Assembly: GCA_003255065.1 (NCBI GenBank)
Contig: QAOA01000656.1
Coordinates: 135,833 to 199,832, forward strand
DNA from: Cercis canadensis
Lineage: Eukaryota > Streptophyta > Magnoliopsida > Fabales > Fabaceae
DNA: 64,000 nt
Reading direction: 5' to 3'
Program-made: the position numbers and the translations under genes
The notes under the pieces: generated by a model
What the model was told of the DNA's origin: nothing
Seen by the model: the letters and a program-made list of their open reading frames with translations, nothing else
Database searches by the model: none
In this document: piece after piece, positions 23,001 through 33,201 of the stretch
Layout: each line of letters starts with the position of its first letter
Position numbering within the stretch: the first letter of the stretch is position 1

Positions 23001-25390
23001 ATGCACGCAATGTCAAGAAATATGTCCTTCTGTTCTTCATCAAGACCATCATAACTCAATTTCAGCACATTAAAAATTTCCATGTTTGGTGCTTTTTGAA
23101 GTTTTCTGACAGCACTTTCCCATTCTTGCTTGCTTTTCTGACAAAGAGATGAACCAAGAACTTTAAGAGCTAATGGAACTCCTCTAGAATAATGGACCAT
23201 CGTTTTTGACAACTCCTTAAAATCATCTTTCGGACAGTTTTGTTTGAAGGCATTCATACAGAATAGTTGAAAAGAAACTAGGAAATTCATTTCCTTGACC
23301 TCATATATTTCATCAACCTCAGCATTCTTAAGCACTTGCTTGTCTCGTGTTGTCAAAATGATTCTGCTTCCTGAACCAAAACAATCATGCCCGCCAACTA
23401 AATCTTTCATTTGCCATGGATTATTCACATTGTCAAGAATAAGAAGAACTCTTGCCCGTCTAAGCCTGTCCTTCATATAACTAGATCTTATATTGCTGAA
23501 GCCACTCTGTAAATCTTCTTCCTCCATGATCATTGAAATACATTTGCTCTGTATATGGTTTACTCCATGCCTTTCTATTTCTTCTTGAACATTTGGAATA
23601 AAGACGCTACAACTGAATTTATTTGCATGCTTATGAAATAGAGCATCAGCTATTGTTGTCTTACCTATACCACCAATGCCCCAAATTCCAATGATACGAA
23701 CACCGTTTAGAGCTTCACAGTGAAGAAATTCAGGGTGAATATCTAGCAAAGATTCGATTACCGCAATATGCTTTTCAACACCAACCAATCCATTTGACTC
23801 ACTTGTGGACAAGGACATACGATTCAATGTTTTAGAAATGTGTTCAACAATTTTCTTTATAAGTGCAGATTCTGGCCTGCCACATGGAAATAGAAAATTA
23901 AAAGAAAAGATATTAAAAGTGAAAAAATTGAAGGGCAAGCAGAGTTTTATTGACAGGGTAACAAAGTCTTCTTCTTTTGAGTAGTGGGTGCCCGTGCTAT
24001 GCATGGATTTTGCCATAGTTTGAATTTTAAATTTAATTTAAAAAAAAAAAAAAAGTGTATCATGTATCTTGTTTGGTAGGAGAGATACTTGGGTAGGCAT
24101 AGATGTAACACATTATATTTAGGCACAACCAATCAAAAAGTGCCATATTGTTGTCTTACTTATAGCACCATCCCCAAATTCCCACTATACGAACACTATT
24201 TAGAAATTCATGATGAATATCTAATAAAGATTCAATTAGTGCAATATGCCTATCAATTCCAACCAATCCTTTTAACTCACTTGAGCACAAGGACATATTG
24301 TTCAATGTTTTAGATATGTCTTCAGCAATTTTCTCAATAAGTGTAGATTTTGGCCTGCCTTACGTTAAAAGTAAATAAGAAGAAAATAAATTAATTATCA
24401 CTAAAAAAACAGAAACTAAAACTTTAAGGGAGAAATAGATCTATTGGCAATGGCTAAGAAAGGAATTCTTTCACAATAACTTTTCTCTACTTGGAAGATA
24501 TTGCAATGGATCTCTATCTATTTACTATATTCAGTGCACCAAAGATGTGTTACTCAATCTTTATTTAGTTTTCAGGCCCAATTACATAGCTATTAGGCTT
24601 TCAAACTAGAACTTTTGCTGGACAAGAAAATTTGGTCACACTATTTTAGGGTTGATTGATTCTCACATTGAAAATCCATGCATTATAATTATGGTGGCAC
24701 CATACTATAATTTATTATAACACAATATGCTTTCGATATTTAAGATAAATTTTTTGCATATTTTGTGTTTATATGATATATATTCATTTGCGTATAACGT
24801 TAGTGTCAAACTGTCAACAAATTCTAACTGACATATATATTCACTTGTATAGGATAATATGTATTGAAATAATAAACAAGTTACCTAATTTTCAATGAAT
24901 CCCAACCAGAAAGATTAGCTGCTTCAGTAAGAGCATCTTTCCACCTCATCACTTTGTCCATGTTGTTGTTAAATCGATTCTCATGTTTGACGAATGCATC
25001 TGCATAACTACCGCGTTGGTGCCGAACAACAGATGGATCTACATAACAAAAGACTGGCATCACAATCCTTCCATATGTCTCCTTACATTCAAGTATCTTG
25101 ACGAGTTCATCGAGGCACCAAGTTGATGAAGCATAGTCTTTTGAAAAAATGATCACATATATCATTGACTCTTCTATTGTTTCCATGAGAGAATGCGAGA
25201 TATCATCTCCTCTGTTGAGCCTATCATCTATGTAAGTTTCAATCTTTTTCCTGCACAATGCCTCATAAAGATGGCTGGTAAAGTTGTCGCGGGTGTCTTC
25301 TCCTCTGAAGCTAAGGAACACATCATACTTGGTAGGAGAAGAAAGAGCAGTAATAGGACCAGGAGAAGAAGAAGAAGAAGCCATTGACAT
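20010..25390 (-). CDS. TNL1: TIR-NBS-LRR immune receptor, apparently intact
   Basis: Four exons with GT-AG borders: 25390-24885, 23876-22754, 22537-22238 and 22118-20010. They join into an open frame of 1345 codons. Residues ~20-165 form the TIR domain (YDVFLSFRGEDTR). Glu95 in WCLDEL aligns with the NADase catalytic Glu of plant TIRs. NB-ARC follows: P-loop GIGGIGKTT 235-243, kinase-2 LLILDNV ending 319, [22 protein letters not shown] 401-406 and EMHD 502-505. Exon 3 encodes the NL linker and first LRRs. Exon 4 encodes the LRRs, including a doubled 94-residue cassette, and a post-LRR C-JID-type domain with GNEIPNWFPYR. Such receptors detect pathogen effectors and signal through EDS1. The ATG at 25390 lies ~50 bp below a TATA-like box. 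The stop after CGLCPI falls ~39 codons earlier than in the fragment at 45633. Confidence 0.93.
20883..21446 (-). repeat. Tandem 282-bp LRR cassette in TNL1
   Basis: Two near-identical 282-bp units (20883-21164 and 21165-21446) encode 94 residues each, running from IGLEELSMCRC through ETGIKEIPSSLENL. That is about four LRRs. A few substitutions separate them, so this is not an assembly copy. TNL3 has a single unit. TNL2 has an N at the equivalent place. Confidence 0.95.
24110..24360 (-). pseudogene. Relic of a second NB-ARC exon start inside TNL1 intron 1
   Basis: The minus-strand sequence from ~24360 downward resembles the 5' part of the NB-ARC exon (23876 onward), including the acceptor-like GGCAGGCC and the segments matching [15 protein letters not shown] and the region before the P-loop. 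It is diverged and breaks up after ~24130. The same relic lies at ~54590-54830 in TNL3 and is missing from TNL2, whose intron is shorter. Confidence 0.7.
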
Positions 25391-25436
25391 TGGATCTGCC
25401 TCACCAATAAATTTTGATGATCTGTTTTAGGAGCAA

Positions 25437-25455
25437 GCTATCATATATAAAAGAA
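25437..25455 (-). promoter_or_regulatory. TATA-like element of TNL1
   Basis: The minus-strand TTTTATATATGATAG lies about 50 bp above the start codon. It is kept at the same distance in TNL2 (~45017-45030) and TNL3 (~55848-55861). In TNL3 the similarity ends just upstream of this box. Confidence 0.5.
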
Positions 25456-25607
25456 GAAGATATGATCAATTTCTTGCAAGAATAGAAGAAGATGCAAGGG
25501 AAGGAGATGAACGAAAATGATTGGGAACAAGCTTACTGCAAAAGTGTTTCTATCTTCTTCTACAAGGCCTTTAGTCAACATTAACTTGTGGCTCGTATTG
25601 TTTCAAG

Positions 25608-28028
25608 CAAGGTTTTAAAAACCGGACCAGTGAGCGAACTGGTTTGGCAAAAAATACCGGTCGGACCGCCTGCTCAAACTGGTTTACCGAAGCTTTTTTT
25701 CAAAATTAAAGATTCAAAAAAAAAACATGGAGGATAAAGAACAAATCATCAAACTCAACTCATAAGTGAAAATCTCAAACTTAAAAATTAAAATACATAG
25801 TCTTAAAACTATCAAAACCAAATACATAAGTAAAATGCACAAGTTATCACCCATAATCATAAACCAAATAAGCCAATAGTATATTCAGTTCAGACTATCT
25901 AATATTATAAAGAGATAAACACTGCAGCGATAATAAAGCAACCCTCTGTAAGGAGCAGATGTGTAGACAATTCCACCACATAGTCTCAAATATTTTTTTG
26001 AATTAGATGAGTGTAGGAAACCTTACGCTAAACGAGAATAATGGACAGAAGCTAGTACTCTATGACATATAAACTTATTTGGAACTTCTAGTAACCTCTA
26101 ATTCTCCTTCCTTTGGACCAAAAGAAATGGTTAGCATAGTGATCAAAGCAGCCAAGACTATACACATAAGTGAAGCACAGTTAAACTTGATGGTGAGCAC
26201 AAACATCCTTTGCACCTTGTGACTCTAGTATCACTGCAATTATAAGCACAAGGAATATAAGAGCAGCACATTCTTGGAGTTGGCAAAATCAGTGATGATT
26301 AAAGTAAACATAACCTTTAGTGGCAGAAAGCAAAAACAAATATAAAGATTCCTTGCAGAATTATGGCCAAGGTTTTACACATTATAAAACTTGTCATTTT
26401 TTGGGTTTGAGAATATAGAATGGCAGTTTGAGAATTTTGTAAATTCAATGTAGGATGGAAAATAGGGGATTTAAACACAATAAAAAGCTCAGGTAGGAAA
26501 TACTATGCAATAGTAGGAGAGGAAACAACAGAAAACTTGACTTATGCAGATTCAATGCAGCCAAGCAATTATAGCACAAGCGTCACAAAAATTGAATTAA
26601 GAAAACTTGTTTTAGAGCACACAAGTTGGTAATAGAGTAAGTAATTATCAGAGCAATACTTTTAATCCTAGGCTTCCAAACAGAACATCTTTGCTCCAAA
26701 TATGCAATAGATGCAGAACTAATATTGCATGAGTAATCATTTCCACAACTTACTTAATGTTTCTAAATCAAAATATTTTTTAACAATCTTTTAAGAATTA
26801 GGACTATAACTTACAAAATTACAAAAACTACCCTTGTTTGATACTCCAAGCCATGATACATGTGAATAAGCTTTACCACGCCAATAGTTAATTTCACAAT
26901 AAACATTTCACTCATAAACTCCATCATTAGCACACATGTGATATGCAATGCAACATAAAGAAACAGAATGAGAACATTTTTAAATCTTAGGGCATGACAG
27001 AATGGGATGTAAAAACATATAAGTATAACTTAAGTGTTTCTCAGTTTCACCTTTGTTAGAGCTCTTTCTTATATTACTACAGCAGTACAGCACTTATGAG
27101 TACATTCATTCAGTCACTCCTGAAAACAATAATTATTATGCTATAAGGAGAATGGTAAAGTCCATGGCTTACAACAAAGCATCTTTAACAGTTGAACCTG
27201 AAGAGTTGATATAAATCAACAGCTTATGGAAGATTAATTGTTATCAATATTTGACATTATTTTGACACTTCACTTAAATCAACAGCTTAACAGCACATTC
27301 TTGTTCATCAGATTACTTAGGTAATTAATCTGATCCACATAACCTTTAAGGTCTTTTAGCTTAGAATATAAGATTCAATCAACACCAAAGAGATGCATCA
27401 GAAAGCAAAATATCTGTTAGACATATATAGCTTCCAAAATGCAATGAACTAGTGTGCTTGATTTGATTAATTACTGCACCTATGAAAAACCCTAATAAAA
27501 GAAAGCGAGAATGAATTTGTGTCTCAAATAATCATATGAAGCAAACAAATCTATCAGAGTGATGCAAAGATAAGAGATGAAAACCTTGAAGGTAGATCCA
27601 ACGCAAGAGTCCAAAAACTAGTGTCGGTGCTGCTACACAAACCAGAATAGCAGAGAAAAGAGAAAGATGCGAGGAGAAAGGGACCACGCCACCAGGGTTC
27701 GATGAGGGAGAGTGAGATTGTGGGATTAGGCTTGGGATTGGAGAATGGATTTTGGGAAAACAGAACAGAAGGTCGAGGGGAGGGAGGAAAGAGTGCTGCT
27801 GTTAGAAACAGGTGCCAAAACGGCACCGTTTTTGGGGAAAATCTGACCAAATATTATTCCTCTGTGAATTGGCCAGTTATTGAAAACTAGTACTGGTTCA
27901 CTGGTTTTTTCAGTTTTTACCGGTTTAACTGGCTCACAAGTTTTAATCTTTGAACTGAACTGAAATTTAACTTGGGTACTAGTCCAATTGGTTAAACAAG
28001 CCGGTCTAGTCCGATTTTTAAAACCTTG
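25608..28028. mobile_element. hAT-like non-autonomous element, 2421 bp, upstream of TNL1
   Basis: The ends are inverted repeats: left CAAGGTTTTAAAAACCGGAC, right (reverse complement) CAAGGTTTTAAAAATCGGAC. An 8-bp direct duplication GTTTCAAG flanks it at 25600-25607 and 28029-28036. The matching site upstream of TNL2 (~45170-45190) reads ATTGTTTCAAGTACAAAAG without the element, so it is an empty site. An 8-bp target duplication fits the hAT superfamily. No transposase is seen. A GC-richer segment at 27554-27890 contains an open stretch of unknown origin and an AACGGCACCGTTTTT box. The insertion lies ~220 bp upstream of the TNL1 start codon. Confidence 0.9.
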
Positions 28029-28052
28029 GTTTCAAGTACAAAAGATAGAGAT

Positions 28053-28900
28053 TTATTGGTAATTTTGGTCTCTTTTTTCTTTTTATGAATTCTTACAAAT
28101 TAGTACGAGTTAGTCTTTTATTTTTGAAAATGAACAATTTAGTCTCATGTTTTATTAAGTTTTACTATTTTAGTCCTCCCTCTAGTCAACTAAATGGCAA
28201 GTTGATGTGGCACAGAAAATTTTTATTATCATCATGCTAATGTGGTATTGAAAAAATAATTTTTAAATCTTAAATAATCATTTAAGCTTAATTAAGTCAT
28301 AAATAATTAACAAAAAATGATTTTTTTATTGTTAAATATCTATTTTAAAGTTTTTTCCTAAAGTTCAAGCAGATAAAAAAAATTAGATTAAGTAAGACAT
28401 GTAAAAAAAAATTCATATTTTTTTAGATTAAGTTCATAAGAGATTTTATCAAAAATTTCATATAAGATTATCTAATCTAAATTTTTTTTGACTATTTGAA
28501 TTTGATGAAAAAATATGAAATTTTGATAGAATCTCGTATGAAATTAATTTCAAAAGATCTAAATTTTTTTATCTGCTTGAATTTTATGAAAAAAAAAATC
28601 TAAAATGATTATTTAATGATAAAAAACTAATTTTTTATTAATTATGATTTAATTATACTTAAATGATTATTTAACATTTAAAAACTAATTTTGTTTGTAT
28701 CACATTAACATGATAACAATTTTCAAAAATTAATTTATTTGGGCAACGTCAATATGTCGTTAGGTTGACCATTTGATTGATTAATTGGATGACTAAAATT
28801 ACCAAACTCAGTAAAATACGATGACTAAATTATTCACTTTTTAAAATAAAAAATTAATTCGTAGGAATCGATAAAACAAATAGACCAATACTATCAATAA
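28053..28900. mobile_element. Foldback (long inverted repeat) element
   Basis: The left arm starting TTATTGGTAATTTTGGTC is matched in reverse complement by the right arm, which reads TTATTGATAGTATTGGTC. The pairing continues inward for several hundred bases through AATTTAGTC and GATGTGGCAC-type segments, leaving a short AT-rich centre. There is no coding sequence. A related half-element lies at 45233-45609. Target duplications are not clear. Confidence 0.75.
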
Positions 28901-30420
28901 GCATAGTTTATACATTAGCTATAAAATACATAATACATAGTAAAAAAATATGTGAAATCTAACTCGAAGTAGCTAAAAGAATATTCAACCATTGACAAAG
29001 GGTCGAAGAGATACTTGTGTAATTTACTCCAAACCAACATTGATAATAGACGACTACCGTTTCTTTAATAAAATTATATTAACATCTCTGAGTTTTGCCC
29101 ATCTGATGCACAGCACCCCTTCATTTCTGAAATTGTATCCCCCACCCTTACTCCCAACATCCAATTAGCCCAACTTCTCTCACAGTTCTTTGACTACCGT
29201 TTCTTAAACCATAATCTCTGTCACTTTTTAAATGCAGTAATTAAATGGATGTATGAGGAGACTAGCAGTGTTGTTCTTGAAAATAATGTAATAAGCTTCA
29301 CTGCAGGTTCAATATATCATCACAGAAATTAGAGTGTTCTTCATGAGAATTATGTAATGAACTTCGGTAAAGTTGCCATGTATCTTAGGAAGCACATCAA
29401 TTTTCGGTATCTAGGCACATCTGGTAAACAAAAACTAAAAATTGGTCACCATGGCTAAACAGCCAATTGGGTCTATATATGTCTTATCATCCTCTAAGCC
29501 CAAACAGCTTGGGCTAATATTCGAGGCCGAAAAACATTTGGGAGAGTAGCTGACATGGTGAATATGGATCTAATTCTCCATAACATTTAACAAATTTCTC
29601 CGATGCCACTTTTTTTATTTTTATTTTTTAACTTTGTTCATAATTTTAGGTTTAAATATATAATTCATAAATTTTAAAAATAATTTTAGTATCGTTCGAT
29701 CACAAGTAATATTTTACCACCACAAACTTTGACCCAGATTAGTATTCTGGTTTTGTCAATTCCCACTATTTGAATATACGCAATTTTTTTGGTCTAAATA
29801 GGTAGGATAATTAAATTTTGAGAATAACCTTAATATTACTCAGTTGATTGGGACATTCTCTTCTACTTCATGTCAAACTCCTTGTAGAAAGGAGAAACTC
29901 AGCAGAAACACACCCACAAGCGTTGACCATCACTGACTGTACTTCAAATTTTTTCAAATTTTGCCAAATTCGATTATTTTTTATCGGCACTATTGTAATC
30001 ATCTATTGAGCAATTTCAAGTTGAAGCATCCCAATTTCATGCTTACAATTGTTAAAAGTTATTCTAAAAAAANGATTGGTACATTCTCTTCTACTTCATG
30101 TCAAACTCCTTGTGGAAAGGAGAAACTCAGCAGAAACACACCCACAAGCATTGACCATCACTGACTGTACTTCAAATTTTTTCAAATTTTTTTCTGTAGC
30201 CAAATTCGATTATTTTTATCAGCACTATTGTAATCATCTATTGAGCAATTTCAAGTTGAAGCATCCCAATTTCATGCTTACAATTGTTAAAAGTTATTCT
30301 AAAAAAATCTATCTAGTATATAAGCTTAAAAAGATATATACAAACAAGACAAAAAATAGTAATAGGAGATAAAAATCAGGATACATCCACTCATTAAAAA
30401 AAATGATATATCTAGAATTT
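28901..30420. repeat. TNL upstream block (partner ~56130-56720), with duplicated piece around N
   Basis: 29015-29170 (ATTTACTCCAAACCAACATT onward) matches 56140-56285, and ~29820-30420 matches 56340-56720. This shows that the upstream flanks of TNL1 and TNL3 share an origin. Within it 29846-30072 is repeated at 30074-30308 across the N at 30073 with minor differences, as expected of overlapping allelic contig ends. No gene is seen. Confidence 0.75.
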
Positions 30421-30849
30421 CTATAGGAATTTGCCTGTTTTTAAGCTGTCTTTTTGCCACTTTCTATTCTACATTGATTACAATTTCTAAAGCATGTTAT
30501 TTCATTTCCTTTTTCCAAAATTATTTTAAAAAGTTTTGAACAAAAAAAGATATAACTAGAAAATAAATTGACTGGGTTAAGAAAAAAGTTCAATATAAAA
30601 GAATATTAGATTATAGTGCTATACGATTATAGTACAAAGTAGAATGCAGAGAAAAAGATTGTTTGCGGACAAGACAATAGTAGGTGAACAACAGCCATTG
30701 ATTGAGACTGGTAAATTGCCAAACTTCAGATAAACTGGCTCAAATATTGGTCGATGGTGATATGCTTGATCTCAGGATAAAGCTCTTGTTGTTCTCAAGC
30801 CTACAAAATAGAAAATAAAATATAAATAATAATAATCGATTAGAAAAAA

Positions 30850-31163
30850 TTAGAGATATAGCACCAGAATGAGTCATAGGTATCTCGTTTTCTTTAAGAC
30901 AATTTATGTCTCTCGCAAGTAATTTTTAGTAGTTTAGTATATCCACAAGGTGCAACGAGTTTTAGACGCATTGCCTTCGTGATACAACAGCCCGGTAGCC
31001 ACCCTGTTTATCCTCTAATATTCTGTATAAATAAGAGGAAATGACTCTCTCCAACACCCTTCTCTACCCAAGTGTTTACTCACATAATATAAGAAAATAA
31101 TATGCACACACTACACTTAGGTTGCACTTACAAATGTGTCTCATACAAATTGTAGAAGCACAT

Positions 31164-31197
<34 letters not shown>

Positions 31198-32640
31198 TAG
31201 TGAACCACTTTTCTAAATTTTAGTTGTTGGCCACAATTAAATAAATATTATAAGCTTTTAAAACAAAGAATTAAAGCACTTCAAAACATTTTATAATGCA
31301 GTTACATAGCCATAACCGAATAGCTTTTAAGGCTAATAACAAAAGCCTTTAAACACAATAAATATAGAGAGAAGAGAAGTTGTAACATATAAAACTGTTG
31401 GAGCATCAAACATATAATATAATATATTTATTTTTAATAAAATACCAACAATCCCCCACTTATTTTATAAAAATAAACATAAAACATAAACACTTAGACA
31501 CTTGGGTAGAGACAGACTATTATCCATAATAGATGTAACATTTCCTTGAACATCTACTTAGTAAAAATATATATACTTGTTCCAGAGACAATAGTAATCT
31601 ATTGCCTTGAACTATGACTGCTTAAGAGAGACAAGATATATATATCTTACAAATAATAATCCAAGTGCAATATAGAGCCCTAAGCCCGCACATTAAATTG
31701 GCCTTTGTGCATTATCCTAGTTTCATGAGTATTATTTGATAAGTAAGCCCTATTCTCATAGAAGCGGCCCCATTTCACAATACTCATATAGGTGAATCTG
31801 TCAAGGGTGTTCTTGCAATTTTGTGACACCCCACTCTTAAGAGCTACAAAATTCATTAAGAATTTATAAAACTCATCCTCCATCATTTTGTAAGATAGAT
31901 ACACCTACACCTTAGAGATAGTTTATGAGAAGAATATTCTCTTAAATATATGGTGTATCTCACACTCATGACTTACTTTATCATTCGTTCTTCCCTTTGA
32001 ACCTATTTCTTAGGATATATAATCACTAGGTAGGGTATCCTCATAAGTAGTATGATTTTCTTTGGGCTTCAATCTCATCCCTCTTGATGTATTCCAAACT
32101 TTTTCTCTATTTAGAGATTTTGTTAACGGATCCACAAGATAATTCTCTAATCTTATATATCTCACATGTATGGTACCATTATTTATGTAAGATCTCACAA
32201 TATTATGTTTCCTCCTTATAGGTTTGGATTTACTGTTATAGTAACAGTTTTGTATTCTACCAATAGCAGCAGTACTATCACAATGTATCAATGTAGGTGA
32301 TATTAGTTTTTTCCAAACAGAAATTTCATATAATGAATTTCTCAACCAGCTAGCCTCACCACTAGCTAATGCTAGAGTAATAAGCTCAGCTTCCATGGTT
32401 GAGTTTGCAATTATTTGTTATTTTTTAGATTTTCAACAAATTGTACAACCACCCAAAGTAAATATGTAATCAAAAGTACAAAGAGAGTCACTTGATGTAT
32501 TTTAACCAACATCAGCTTTGGGGCAGAAGAATTTAGTTCTTAGGTCATTTTTATTTTCAGAGCAGCAAGTACAATAATAATTAAGAGCACCAAAATTAAG
32601 TGTATCCTGTCCAATAACAAGGTCGCTCGCCAGCAAAGTG
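30850..32640 (-). mobile_element. Ty1-copia element, 3' end with LTR
   Basis: On the minus strand ~32560-32010 encodes the RNase H domain with TMEAELI, HCDSTAAIGRIQN, KPIRRKHN and DPLTKSLNREKVW. Upstream of the TMEAEL motif two in-frame stops interrupt the GGCTI and KSKK stretch, so it is dead. A purine-rich tract AAGTGGGGGAT near 31453-31463 precedes TGTTGGTATT, the likely start of the 3' LTR, which extends to about 30850. The reverse transcriptase, integrase, gag and 5' LTR are missing. Confidence 0.82.
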
Positions 32641-33201
32641 AGGCACACATGGCCAAATAAATAACCATTAAATCATGTTCATAAAATAAGCCTCTTATGG
32701 TCAAAAACCTCTACCACCAAATACAAGTTCACCAGAGATTAAATACAACTCCCTATTATATATACATTTAGTTCTTAGCTTTTTCTTTTTCATATTATAT
32801 ATACATTTAGATATGTACGAATATGCTTACATTCCCTTGTCCATATTAAATGAAATTGGCAAGGGTTTCAGTAAATAGTTTATTTAGTCAACGCTACCTA
32901 ACTAACCACAGGTGTTGTGGGCATGGAAGGACACCAATTAAACAAAGAGAGAATTGTGAAAAAGTCAAATGGGGAAGTTATTGTCGAGATTTGAGAAGAA
33001 AACAAGTAACAAAGAGAAGTCTAAGACTTTCTTATCTCAAAAATCAAAAAGAAAAATAAAAAAGTAAAAGGTCAGACGAAGACGTGATCGTCATAAAAAT
33101 CAAAAACCTTCAATTTCAGTTAAGTGCAAGTCTTGGTTATCTTTGATGTTCAGTATTCAAGGAACCAGCTATCTCAAAACCCAAGATTTGTTTGGCATAC
33201 A
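32641..33201. other. Upstream region of ankyrin-PGG copy B
   Basis: No coding sequence is recognised. It presumably holds the promoter and 5' UTR of copy B. An in-frame GTG at 33124 lengthens the frame but the first ATG is at 33202. Confidence 0.4.

Noticed and set aside
22871-23152. Plus-strand ORFs repeated in all TNL copies (for example 22871-23152, 43219-43500, 52234-52515)
   Set aside because: They are antisense shadows of the conserved NB-ARC exon.
29846-30308. Biological tandem duplication
   Set aside because: The two copies meet exactly at an N, as at other N's, so contig overlap is more likely.
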